This document shows, piece by piece, positions 8,171 through 16,776 of a stretch of 64,000 nt of DNA. The notes beneath the pieces were generated by a model that saw nothing but the letters and a program-made list of their open reading frames with translations, searched no databases and was not told the DNA's origin. The DNA comes from an uncultured Oscillospiraceae bacterium. Its GTDB lineage: Bacteria; Bacillota; Clostridia; Oscillospirales; Acutalibacteraceae. Numbering within the stretch: the first letter of the stretch is position 1; every line of letters begins with the position of its first letter. The stretch lies in assembly GCA_900549775.1 (NCBI GenBank), contig URPR01000001.1, positions 78,242-142,241 of the forward strand. The letters are read 5' to 3'. The position numbers and the translations under genes were made by a program.

Positions 8171-9176
8171 TCATATTTATCAGCTGGTAAGTCCGCACTT
8201 TTTTTCGGTGTCATACGCTGATGTAAACTTAAACGAAGGCGTTATAGTTAGGCCTGACTTTATGTCCATTTGCCATGCCGACCAGAGATATTACTTAGGA
8301 AAGCGAGATGCTAAAGTTTTAAGTAAAAAGCTACCAATGGCTCTCATACATGAATGCAGTGGCACTGTACTTAGAGATAATACAAAGACTTTCAGGGCCG
8401 GGCAGAAAGTAGTTTTGATACCAAATATACCAGGAAAAAAATGCGATGGCGTATTTGAAAATTATTCATTAAATTCAAAATTTAGGTCAAGCTCGACAGA
8501 TGGTTTTATGCAAGAATTTGTGAGTATGCCGGCAGATAGATTGGTAGCATTTGAAAATATAAAAATGGAAGTGGCTGCAATTTGTGAGTTTGTAAGTGTA
8601 GCATGCCACGCGGTGAATCGGTTTAAGCTTGCTACTGGCAAAAGAATCGGCACAATTGGGATATGGGGCGATGGGAGCTTAGCTTATGTGTTTTCTTGTG
8701 TTTTAAAAGAAGAGTTGCCCGATTCTAAGGTGGTAGTTATAGGCAAAGATGTAAGAAAGCTTTCATATTTTACCTTTGTAGACAGGACTTTTCTGGTGGG
8801 CAGTTTGCCGAAAGACTTTTCAGTTGATAATGCTTTTGAATGTGCCGGTGGGGAAGGTAGTTTCTTTGCAATAGACGATATCATTCGTTTTATAAGACCG
8901 CAAGGTTATACTGTTTTGCTTGGCGTGAGCGAAAATAAAATATCTATAAATACTAGAGACATTTTAGAAAAAGGGTTAACTTTCATAGGCTGTAGTAGAT
9001 CTGGACGAGAAGACTTTGAAAAGGCTATAAATCTTATGGAAAAAAGTGATTTTCAAAGTAGATTGAGCGCTGTAATTTCGCAAGAACCAGAGGTTAAAGA
9101 AATTTCAGATATTCATAGAGTTTTCAAAAAAGATAGTTATAATTTATTTAAAACTGTGTTTAAATGGGGTGTATAG
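8163..9176 (+). CDS. tarJ: Ribulose-5-phosphate reductase (TarJ)
   Basis: Zinc-dependent alcohol dehydrogenase family enzyme that reduces D-ribulose 5-phosphate to D-ribitol 5-phosphate with NADPH, feeding TarI. The 337-residue protein keeps stretches I recognise from Bacillus TarJ: VRPDFMSICHADQRYYLG, LPMALIHECSGTV, TDGFMQEFV, GIWGDGSLAYV (Rossmann fold) and LEKGLTFIGCSRSG. The zinc-ligand Cys (SICHAD) and His-Glu (LIHECSG) are present. The TTG start lies inside the end of tarI and follows GGAGGCTGGAG, so translation is coupled. Confidence 0.92.
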   Translation: MINHIYQLVSPHFFSVSYADVNLNEGVIVRPDFMSICHADQRYYLGKRDAKVLSKKLPMALIHECSGTVLRDNTKTFRAGQKVVLIPNIPGKKCDGVFENYSLNSKFRSSSTDGFMQEFVSMPADRLVAFENIKMEVAAICEFVSVACHAVNRFKLATGKRIGTIGIWGDGSLAYVFSCVLKEELPDSKVVVIGKDVRKLSYFTFVDRTFLVGSLPKDFSVDNAFECAGGEGSFFAIDDIIRFIRPQGYTVLLGVSENKISINTRDILEKGLTFIGCSRSGREDFEKAINLMEKSDFQSRLSAVISQEPEVKEISDIHRVFKKDSYNLFKTVFKWGV

Positions 9177-9182
9177 AGTTAG

Positions 9183-10184
9183 ATGGGTAAAAATACTAAC
9201 AAAGTTCCTAGTATAAGCATCATTGTGCCGGTTTACAATGTTGAAAAATATTTAAAAAAATGTATAGATTCTATTTTAAATCAGTCATTTCAAAATTTTG
9301 AATTAATTTTAGTAGATGATGGATCTACCGATAGCTCTGGTGAGATTTGCGATGAATATGCCTTGAAAGATCGCAGAGTTTTAGTTATACATAAAGAAAA
9401 TGGAGGATTAAGCTCAGCAAGGAATGAAGGAATAAAGGCTTCGAGCGCGGAGTATGTTGGTTTCGTAGACAGCGATGATTATATCTCATTTAGCATGTAT
9501 GAATTTTTGTATAATAATTTAATTGAGAACAATGCAGACATCTCAATTTGCGGTTTGTATAATTGCTATGAAAATAATGTTTACCCTCAATATAGCAAAA
9601 AAGAATTTTATTTACTTAACAATGAGCAGGCTTTAAAAATGGCTTTGGAAGGAAAAGTTTTTTCAGTTCATGCTGTAAATAAATTGTATAAAAGAAGTTT
9701 ATTTGAAGATGTTCTATTTCCCATAAATAAATTATCTGAAGACGCATTCACCATACCGAAACTTTTACTTAAAAGCAGGAGGGTGGTAGTAAACACTGTG
9801 CCGCTATATTTTTATGTGCACAGGAGCGGAACAATCACAACGTCTAGCTATAAGAAAAAGGACCTTGATGTAATAGAAGCTTATTTTCAAAATTTAAAAT
9901 TAGTTGAAGAAAAATGTCCTAAACTAAAAAAAGAAGCAGAATTTAGACTTTTGTGGGCGTTTATGTGTGTGCTTGATAAAATGATAATGACAGATGATTT
10001 TAGTGATTTTGAAAAATATAAAAAAATTCTTAAGACACTCAAAAAAAATAGAACAAAAATTTTATTAAACTCTTGTTTTTCACTTCACAGAAAAATTGGA
10101 ATGGTTTGTTTATTCTTAAACGATAAATTGTATAAGGCATTAATACGGTACAATCATAAAAGAAATATGTCTTTAGTAAATTAA
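9183..10184 (+). CDS. GT2 family glycosyltransferase
   Basis: GT-A fold enzyme of the surface polymer locus. It begins ISIIVPVYNVEKYLKKCIDS, then LILVDDGSTDSSGEICDEYA (nucleotide-binding Asp pair), GGLSSARNEGIKAS and FVDSDDYI (metal-binding DxD-type motif near residue 98). The C-terminal half is Lys-rich and less conserved, without obvious transmembrane segments, so it is probably peripheral at the membrane. ATG 9183 is six bases after the tarJ stop, and the SD is weak, suggesting reinitiation. Donor and acceptor are unknown. Confidence 0.85.
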   Translation: MGKNTNKVPSISIIVPVYNVEKYLKKCIDSILNQSFQNFELILVDDGSTDSSGEICDEYALKDRRVLVIHKENGGLSSARNEGIKASSAEYVGFVDSDDYISFSMYEFLYNNLIENNADISICGLYNCYENNVYPQYSKKEFYLLNNEQALKMALEGKVFSVHAVNKLYKRSLFEDVLFPINKLSEDAFTIPKLLLKSRRVVVNTVPLYFYVHRSGTITTSSYKKKDLDVIEAYFQNLKLVEEKCPKLKKEAEFRLLWAFMCVLDKMIMTDDFSDFEKYKKILKTLKKNRTKILLNSCFSLHRKIGMVCLFLNDKLYKALIRYNHKRNMSLVN

Positions 10185-10223
10185 TAGTAATTACATTTTA
10201 CAAATAAAGGAACAAGATTACAT

Positions 10224-11639
10224 ATGAAAATAAAGAAAATATTTAGCGTAAAAACATATGAAAAGCTGCGGCTTGCTTATATGATACTTTTTCTGTTTGC
10301 AGTGCTTACAAGGGTACTGATGCCAATAGCTTTAAATGAGTCTCAACTTGTTAATAGTGCGGTTTTTGGCTTTGTAGCCTTTTTTGGACTACTTGTACTG
10401 GCTGTGGACTTTTTTGGTGAAAGGATAATGTTCACAGTAAAATATAAAGAACTTTTGAGCTTATTTTTGGTTACAGTAGTAGTTTCGAGCATATTAAATG
10501 TAAAATATGGATTTTTGGGAAATATAAGAAACTTTGTATGGCTTTTAGTTTCGTTTTTCCTTTTGTACGCAATAAACTTGAAAAGAGAAAAAAAAGACGT
10601 ATTTAAGGAAATAGGTATACTTTCAAATATTTTAATAGCGGTTTGGTTTTGTGTAGTGGCTTACTCGTTGTACATGTTTATATTTCAAATAGGTTTTTAT
10701 GTTTATATTTATCCAGACTCATTTGCTAGACAAGGATTTATAGAAAATAGGCTTTTTGGAATATTTGAAGATCCTAACTTTGCTGCGATGGTATCGATAA
10801 TTACGATGGTGTTTTCTATTTGGAATATAAAAGCTTTAAAAAACAAGATATTAAATATTTTTTACATAACGAATATAGTACTGCAATTTTGTTATATAGT
10901 TCTGTCAGGGTCTAGAACGGCACAGCTTGCAGCTAGTATTGGAGTATTTGTTTTTAGTTTTTTTGCTTTTAGATATAAGTTTTTTGATATAAAAAACAAA
11001 GCCTTCAAGCACCTCGCAATTGTGATTTCTAGCATTTTATTATCTGGTTTTGCTTTTTTTGCTGTAAATTTATCAAGTGAACTTCTTTCATATGTGCCAC
11101 CGATGTTTAGCTTTTGCAGTGCTAAAGGAGAAGAAAGTACACAGCATAAAATTAAGCCTGCTATGACTAAAAGGGAAGACATACAAGACACTTCAGACGT
11201 TTCAAGCTGTAGGTTTAAAATATGGAAAGCGGCTTTTGAATTGTTTAAATCTAAACCTATTTTAGGAACTTCTCCCAGAAACATGCGGCAATACGCTAAG
11301 ACTGAATTTCCCAATAATTTTATAGGAATGAGAGGTTATGCGGTTCATAACGTGTACCTTGACATTTTAACGTCTACAGGTATTTTAGGAGCACTGGCTA
11401 TTGTGCTGTTTTTTGTAAAGTATCTGGTTTATATTTTTAAGTATTTATTTTCTAAAAATGCAGTCAACAAAAGTAATTACCTTTATGTTACATTTTTCTT
11501 AACTATCATTGCAATGATAGCTGTATCAGCGGCGTTTTTATCTGAAATATTCTTTGTAAATACTGTTAGTGTGCTGTTTTTCTGGCTATCTATGGGAAAA
11601 TGTGTTTACTTTATAGAAAATGAAGATAATGCAAGTTAG
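10224..11639 (+). CDS. O-antigen ligase/polymerase-like membrane protein (Wzy/WaaL family)
   Basis: Polytopic membrane protein of 471 residues with roughly ten to twelve hydrophobic segments. A large extracytoplasmic loop lies about residues 295-370, followed by SKPILGTSPRNMRQYA and MRGYAVHNVYLDILTSTG. This His-containing stretch after the loop, together with LSGSRTAQLAASIGVF earlier, is the usual WaaL/Wzy pattern. Such proteins polymerise or ligate lipid-linked repeat units outside the membrane. Together with the Wzx-like flippase two genes on, it indicates Wzx/Wzy-type polymer assembly. AAAGGAAC precedes the ATG. Confidence 0.78.
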   Translation: MKIKKIFSVKTYEKLRLAYMILFLFAVLTRVLMPIALNESQLVNSAVFGFVAFFGLLVLAVDFFGERIMFTVKYKELLSLFLVTVVVSSILNVKYGFLGNIRNFVWLLVSFFLLYAINLKREKKDVFKEIGILSNILIAVWFCVVAYSLYMFIFQIGFYVYIYPDSFARQGFIENRLFGIFEDPNFAAMVSIITMVFSIWNIKALKNKILNIFYITNIVLQFCYIVLSGSRTAQLAASIGVFVFSFFAFRYKFFDIKNKAFKHLAIVISSILLSGFAFFAVNLSSELLSYVPPMFSFCSAKGEESTQHKIKPAMTKREDIQDTSDVSSCRFKIWKAAFELFKSKPILGTSPRNMRQYAKTEFPNNFIGMRGYAVHNVYLDILTSTGILGALAIVLFFVKYLVYIFKYLFSKNAVNKSNYLYVTFFLTIIAMIAVSAAFLSEIFFVNTVSVLFFWLSMGKCVYFIENEDNAS

Positions 11640-11652
11640 GGGTGAGAAATTT

Positions 11653-12654
11653 TTGTTTTATAAGAAAATAAGCATAATTGTTCCAGTATACAACAAAGAA
11701 AAAAATATAGAAGCTTGTGTAAATAGCATTTTGTCTCAAATGTATGAAAACATTGAGGTAGTTTTGGTAAATGACGGTTCGACTGATAACTCGCTGCCCA
11801 TATGTGAAAATTTTGCTTTGAAAGATGACAGGGTGAAGGTTATAACCAAAGCAAACGGAGGTGTCTCTTCAGCGAGAAACGTTGGGCTCCAAAACACTAC
11901 GGGTGAGTACGTGGAATTTGTTGATGCTGATGATGTTATAGATGAAAACATGTGCTCAGAAATGGCTAAGGCAATGTATGAAAGCGATGCTGACATCGTT
12001 GTTTGCGGCTATAAAAGGCAAAACAAGTCTTTAAATCAAGTGAAAAAATGTGTAGGGGCATTTTTAAAAGGTGAAAGCGGGCTGGAAAGAGGTTTTAAAT
12101 TTTTATATGAAAACGCCTTGTTTAATGCTCCTTGGAATAAACTTTACAAAAGAGAAAAAATAAACTTTAACTTCTCACAAGATTTTTCCATAGGGGAAGA
12201 TTTACTTTTTAATTTAGATTACTTTAAAAATTGCGATAAAATTCGGCTAATAAAGGCTTGCCCTTATAATTATAACGCAAATATAGATAATTCTTTAAGT
12301 TTGAAATATGATGAAAAAATTTTAGAGCAAGAACTGTATTTGAACGACATGGTGAAATCATTTTGCAAAGAAAAATTTGGTGATGATCATCTAGATGGCA
12401 GTTTAGATAGAGTATTTTTAAAAGAAATTTATTATATTTTAAAAAAAGTTGTGTTTTTAGATGAATGTGACAAAAAAGAAAAGATTAATAAAATAAAAAA
12501 AATCATAAATTTACCACAAGTTTTAGCGATCGACAAGAAACTAAAAGTACATGACAAGCAATTGAAAATAGTTTTTACACTTTTAAAACATAACTGTGCA
12601 GTAGGCATTTACACATTTTTTGTTTTGAAGAAAATTTTATTTAAGACAATATAG
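11653..12654 (+). CDS. GT2 family glycosyltransferase
   Basis: Third GT2 enzyme of the locus, with KISIIVPVYNKEKNIEACVN, VVLVNDGSTDNSLPICENFA, GGVSSARNVGLQNT and FVDADDVIDENM as nucleotide- and metal-binding motifs, and FNAPWNKLYKRE plus a GED motif later. I prefer TTG 11653 (product 333 residues, starting FYKKIS) because GGGGTGAG sits seven bases before it and GT2 proteins normally start just before the first beta strand. ATG 11620 would add 11 residues and overlap the preceding gene by 20 bp. Substrates are unknown. Confidence 0.8.
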   Translation: MFYKKISIIVPVYNKEKNIEACVNSILSQMYENIEVVLVNDGSTDNSLPICENFALKDDRVKVITKANGGVSSARNVGLQNTTGEYVEFVDADDVIDENMCSEMAKAMYESDADIVVCGYKRQNKSLNQVKKCVGAFLKGESGLERGFKFLYENALFNAPWNKLYKREKINFNFSQDFSIGEDLLFNLDYFKNCDKIRLIKACPYNYNANIDNSLSLKYDEKILEQELYLNDMVKSFCKEKFGDDHLDGSLDRVFLKEIYYILKKVVFLDECDKKEKINKIKKIINLPQVLAIDKKLKVHDKQLKIVFTLLKHNCAVGIYTFFVLKKILFKTI

Positions 12655-12694
12655 CTTGTAAAAGTTAAAAATATAAAGGTTGGTAAAAAACGCA

Positions 12695-14236
12695 ATGAGA
12701 ACGAGAAATTCGATTGTAAATAGCTCTTTTGCTTTAATATCGTATGCTATTTTATTTTTAGGCCCGTTTTTTGTGAGCCCTTTTTTAGAATCCATTTTAG
12801 GTGGAGAATATCTTGGTATACAAAAAACTTTGGTCGACACAGTTGCTCTTTTGAGCATAGTGGAATTGGGAATCAGCTATGGAATAATATACAAACTATA
12901 TGAACCTATTGCTAAGAAGGACTATGAAAAAGTTGCGATATTGCTGAACTTTTATAAGAATGCTTTTAAAGCGGTTGCAGGTGTAGTGTTTTTATTGGGA
13001 CTATGGTTGACTTTTATAATACCTAAAATTTTTGCGAAAAACCAAGGACCAAAGAGCGTTTCAGAAGTTTTTTTAAGTTTTGCGTTCTTCTTGTATCTTT
13101 TAGACACTTTATTTACTTATTTGTTTGGCCACAAAAGGGCAATGCTCATAGCAGATCAAAAGAACTACATTGTTACTTTATGTAGGACAGTTTGTCAACT
13201 TTTGATGTTTGTATTCCAGGTTATGGTTATTTATATTTTTAAATCGTTTATATGGTATGTTGTGGTAAAGGTTTTGTTTACACTTATTGAAAGCTTGCTC
13301 ATAAACAGACAATACAAAAAACTGTATTCGAATATTATAAATTTGAAAATAAAAGGAAAGCTAGCTAAATCTGAAAAGAAAGATTTATTTAAGAATTTGA
13401 ATGCGTTATTTTACCACAAAATAGGCTATCAAAGTTTAATTTCAGGTTCAACTATAATAATGACAAATAAACTAGGTAAAATCGTTACAGGCATTTATTA
13501 CCCATACACGCTCATAACAAGTGGTCTTATTAACGTTATTACTCAAGTGTTCAATTCGATACTATCGAGTTTCGGTAATTACTTAGCCAGCAATACCAAA
13601 GAAAAAGTATATGCACTTTATAAGAAATTGTACTTGTTAAATCATGTGGTGTTTTCGTTTTTTACAGTTTCGTTTTTTTGCTTGGTAAAGCCATTTGTGG
13701 AGCTTTGGATGGGACAAGATTTTATATTTCCTCTAAAGACTATAATACTTATCACTTTAAATTTTTATTTGTTGGGAATGAGACAATCGGTGACGATGGT
13801 GAAGTCCAGTGTGGGCTTGTATAGGCCAGATAGATACTTTGCCATAGCTGAAACTATAATAAATTTAAGTTTATCTTGGATTTTGGTTGGGCATTACGGT
13901 TTAAATGGAATTTTAATGGCAAATTTAATAAGTACAATTTTAATTCCTTTTTGGGTACAGCCTTATGTTGTTTACGTGAATGTTTTTGAAAAGTCTGTGT
14001 TAAATTATTATAAAAAGTTTGTATTGTACTTGTTTTTAACGTTAGGCCAAGTGATAATATCGTATTTTTTATGCGGGATTTTTAGATTTAACAACATAAT
14101 TTTGCAGTTGACTGTAAATGCGGCGTGCTGTTTAGTTGTACCGAATGTGATTAATTTATTATTTTTTTATCATACAGACGAATTGCAGTACTTATTGAGA
14201 GTTTTAAAAGGAATATTAAAGAAGGGGAAAAAGTAA
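12695..14236 (+). CDS. Wzx-like polysaccharide flippase
   Basis: Polytopic protein of about 513 residues in the MOP/MATE-like polysaccharide exporter family, which flips undecaprenyl-linked repeat units across the membrane. It begins MRTRNSIVNSSFALISYA and continues with about twelve to fourteen hydrophobic segments. ESILGGEYLGIQKTLVD near residues 30-50 and VELGISYGIIYKLY are typical of the family. ATG 12695 is used because the conserved N-terminus starts there. TTG 12680 would add five residues and sits too close to AAGG. It abuts the methyltransferase gene without a gap. Confidence 0.82.
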   Translation: MRTRNSIVNSSFALISYAILFLGPFFVSPFLESILGGEYLGIQKTLVDTVALLSIVELGISYGIIYKLYEPIAKKDYEKVAILLNFYKNAFKAVAGVVFLLGLWLTFIIPKIFAKNQGPKSVSEVFLSFAFFLYLLDTLFTYLFGHKRAMLIADQKNYIVTLCRTVCQLLMFVFQVMVIYIFKSFIWYVVVKVLFTLIESLLINRQYKKLYSNIINLKIKGKLAKSEKKDLFKNLNALFYHKIGYQSLISGSTIIMTNKLGKIVTGIYYPYTLITSGLINVITQVFNSILSSFGNYLASNTKEKVYALYKKLYLLNHVVFSFFTVSFFCLVKPFVELWMGQDFIFPLKTIILITLNFYLLGMRQSVTMVKSSVGLYRPDRYFAIAETIINLSLSWILVGHYGLNGILMANLISTILIPFWVQPYVVYVNVFEKSVLNYYKKFVLYLFLTLGQVIISYFLCGIFRFNNIILQLTVNAACCLVVPNVINLLFFYHTDELQYLLRVLKGILKKGKK

Positions 14237-15610
14237 TTGAAACGGGAAATGGTTATTAGAAAAAATGACGTTTTAGAAGCAGAAGTGTTATCGTTAAGTT
14301 CGGAAGGCAACGGCATTTGTAAGATAAAAGATTTTGCTGTCTTTGTACCAAATGCCATCCCGGGAGATAAGTTGCTTATTAAAATATTAAAGGTAAAAAA
14401 GAATTACGCATTTTCTAAAATAGAAAAAATTTTAGAACCGTCTTCAAATAGAATAAAGCCTGACTGTGATTCCTTTCCTAAATGTGGCGGTTGTACTTTC
14501 AGAAACTTGAAATATGAATCGGAATTGCTATTTAAAGAAAGGAAAGTAAAGGATTCACTTGAAAAGATAGGAGGGATTAAAGATTTAAAAATAGAGAAAA
14601 TTATTCCTTCTGAGAAAATTGATGGTTATAGGAACAAAGCACAATTACCAATAAGCATTGATAAAAGTGGCAATTACATAGTAGGCTTTTATGCAAAACA
14701 TACTCACAGGGTAGTTGACTGTAAAGACTGTAAATTGCAACCCGAAATTTTTAGAAAATCAATAGAAGCATTTTTGGCTTGGGCAAACAAAACAAAACCT
14801 AGTGTATATGACGAAAGGCTACACAGTGGACTTTTGAGGCATTTATATTTAAGAATAGCTGAAAAAACTGATGAAGTTATGTTTTCGCTGGTTATAAATG
14901 GAGATGACATAGAAGATTCGGAATTATTAATAAACACAGTTAGAAGAACTGTGCCGCAAGTGAAAAGTATAATTTTAAATATAAACAAAGCTGATACGAA
15001 TGTTGTTTTGGGTAAAGAAAATAAGGTAATGTGGGGGAAAGGATGCCTGACAGATGAATTGTGTGGACTCAAGTTTAATATTTCTCCGAACTCGTTTTAT
15101 CAAGTAAACAGAAGCCAAACGGAAAAATTGTACAGTTTAGTGAAAGAGTATGCAGATTTAAGCGGAAGTGAGACTGTTTTAGATTTGTATTGTGGGACGG
15201 GAACTATAGGACTTACAATGGCGAAAAAGTGCAAAAAATTGATAGGGGTAGAAATTGTTGAACAGGCCATAGAAAATGCGAAAAATAATGCAAAAATGAA
15301 TAATATAAAAAATGCAAGCTTTGTCTGTATGGACGCAAAACTTGCTTTTGAAGAGTTAAAAAAACGAGGAAACAAAATAGATGTTGTGGTGATTGATCCT
15401 CCCAGAAAAGGCTGCGATGAAAACGTGGTAAACTTAATTTCTCATTTTAAAGTGCCTAAAGTTATTTATGTTTCGTGTGATCCTGCGACGTTAGCTAGAG
15501 ATTTAAAACTTTTTGCAGAAAGATCTTATAAAATAAAAAATATAGGATCTGTTGATATGTTCTCAAGGACTGCTCATGTCGAAACAGTTGTTTTACTTTC
15601 AAAACTGTAA
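14237..15610 (+). CDS. RlmD/RumA/TrmA-type RNA (uracil-5-)-methyltransferase
   Basis: S-adenosylmethionine-dependent methyltransferase forming 5-methyluridine in rRNA or tRNA. An N-terminal TRAM-like beta domain (about residues 8-65) precedes an iron-sulfur type Cys set (CDSFPKCGGC near residues 76-85, with a further Cys in DCKDCKLQ). SAM binding is by VLDLYCGTGTIGLTMA, and the catalytic end has VIDPPRKGC and nucleophile Cys in YVSCDPATLARDL. At 457 residues it matches the RumA-like group common in Firmicutes. TTG 14237 follows GGGG by about nine bases. It appears to be a housekeeping gene carried on the polymer operon transcript. Confidence 0.88.
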   Translation: MKREMVIRKNDVLEAEVLSLSSEGNGICKIKDFAVFVPNAIPGDKLLIKILKVKKNYAFSKIEKILEPSSNRIKPDCDSFPKCGGCTFRNLKYESELLFKERKVKDSLEKIGGIKDLKIEKIIPSEKIDGYRNKAQLPISIDKSGNYIVGFYAKHTHRVVDCKDCKLQPEIFRKSIEAFLAWANKTKPSVYDERLHSGLLRHLYLRIAEKTDEVMFSLVINGDDIEDSELLINTVRRTVPQVKSIILNINKADTNVVLGKENKVMWGKGCLTDELCGLKFNISPNSFYQVNRSQTEKLYSLVKEYADLSGSETVLDLYCGTGTIGLTMAKKCKKLIGVEIVEQAIENAKNNAKMNNIKNASFVCMDAKLAFEELKKRGNKIDVVVIDPPRKGCDENVVNLISHFKVPKVIYVSCDPATLARDLKLFAERSYKIKNIGSVDMFSRTAHVETVVLLSKL

Positions 15611-15639
15611 ATATTGATTTATAGGGAATGGAGAAATAT

Positions 15640-16659
15640 ATGACAAAAGTGAGCTTGCAAAAAAGAGAAAGAGTGGCACTTTATGATAATATAAAATTTA
15701 TTATGATTACACTCATGGTTGTGGGGCATTTTGCAGATGTTTTTACAGAAAGTTCAGGTGTTTGCCAGAGCATATATCTCTTTATTTATGCTTTTCACAT
15801 GCCAATGATGATATTTGTTTCAGGTTTATTTTACACGAATAGACAAAACATACCAAAAATAATGTTTTATATTTGTAGTGGTTTCGCTTTAAAAGTATCA
15901 CTTTCAATTGTAGATTTAATTTGTAGTCGCAGCAGTACTAGTTTTTCTTTGCTGACTGATGCAGGGATCCCTTGGTTTATGTTTGTATTAGCGAGCTATC
16001 AAATCTTAATGTATATTTTTAGAAATATAAATAAAGTGTTCTTACTTATTTTTTGTATAATATTGGCCTGTTTTGTTGGATATGATACGACTGTTGGAGA
16101 TTATTTATATCTTTCTAGAATGATTGTCTTTTTCCCTTTTTATTTATTGGGTACGATGCTTTCTCCCCAAAAGATCGTGTCTTTTCTAAATAAATATTCA
16201 AAAAGATTTATTGGTATTGCAATAATTATTATAACAATGTGGTTTTTCTTATGCTTTTATAAAAGAGATGAATTTTATATTTACCGACACCTGTTTACTG
16301 GGAGAAATAGCTTTTCTAGTGAAATTCTTGAATATGGCCCACTGGCACGCTTGTTATGTTACTGTATTACATTTTTGACTGGTGCAAGTTTATTGACTTT
16401 AACGTCAAAAGTTCGAATTTCGTTTATTTCTTCGCTAGGGTTACATACATTGAATGTCTACTATTGGCACTGGATTATTTATTGCTTGGCGGATAAATTT
16501 TTTAATATTAGCAATATTTTTAGTCTGGGAAAAACAGGGGGAGTGGTTTTTTTGCTTATCGCAATATTGTTAAGTGTTATATTATCTAGTGTAAGAGTGT
16601 TTGATTATCCATTAAATTTAATAAGGCAACAGTGTTTCAAAGCAAATGACAACACGTAA
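15640..16659 (+). CDS. Acyltransferase 3 family membrane protein
   Basis: Integral membrane O-acyltransferase that probably decorates a surface glycan with acetyl or a similar group. It starts TKVSLQKRERVALYDNIKF, followed by MITLMVVGHFADVF, the family's usual first segment with His. HMPMMIFVSGLFY is the second conserved block, and about ten hydrophobic segments follow to the end. ATG 15640 has GGAG six bases upstream, whereas ATG 15628 lacks an SD. The product is 339 residues. It is the last gene of the polymer locus. No clear terminator follows before the convergent gene. Confidence 0.8.
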   Translation: MTKVSLQKRERVALYDNIKFIMITLMVVGHFADVFTESSGVCQSIYLFIYAFHMPMMIFVSGLFYTNRQNIPKIMFYICSGFALKVSLSIVDLICSRSSTSFSLLTDAGIPWFMFVLASYQILMYIFRNINKVFLLIFCIILACFVGYDTTVGDYLYLSRMIVFFPFYLLGTMLSPQKIVSFLNKYSKRFIGIAIIIITMWFFLCFYKRDEFYIYRHLFTGRNSFSSEILEYGPLARLLCYCITFLTGASLLTLTSKVRISFISSLGLHTLNVYYWHWIIYCLADKFFNISNIFSLGKTGGVVFLLIAILLSVILSSVRVFDYPLNLIRQQCFKANDNT

Positions 16660-16776
16660 TGTTTTAGCTTTGATGATTGCCATCACAGATGAAAGAGTAT
16701 CAAAATCAATAAGTACACATTTTTTATACTATTGAGCAAAGTTGAGACGAGAATAAACTTGATACTTCAATAATTA

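Noticed and set aside
16696..16766. Inverted repeat AGTATCAA/TTGATACT between the acyltransferase and comM-like genes as a terminator
   Set aside because: The arms are 8 bp with about 55 bp between them and no T tract at the right place, so chance is likely.
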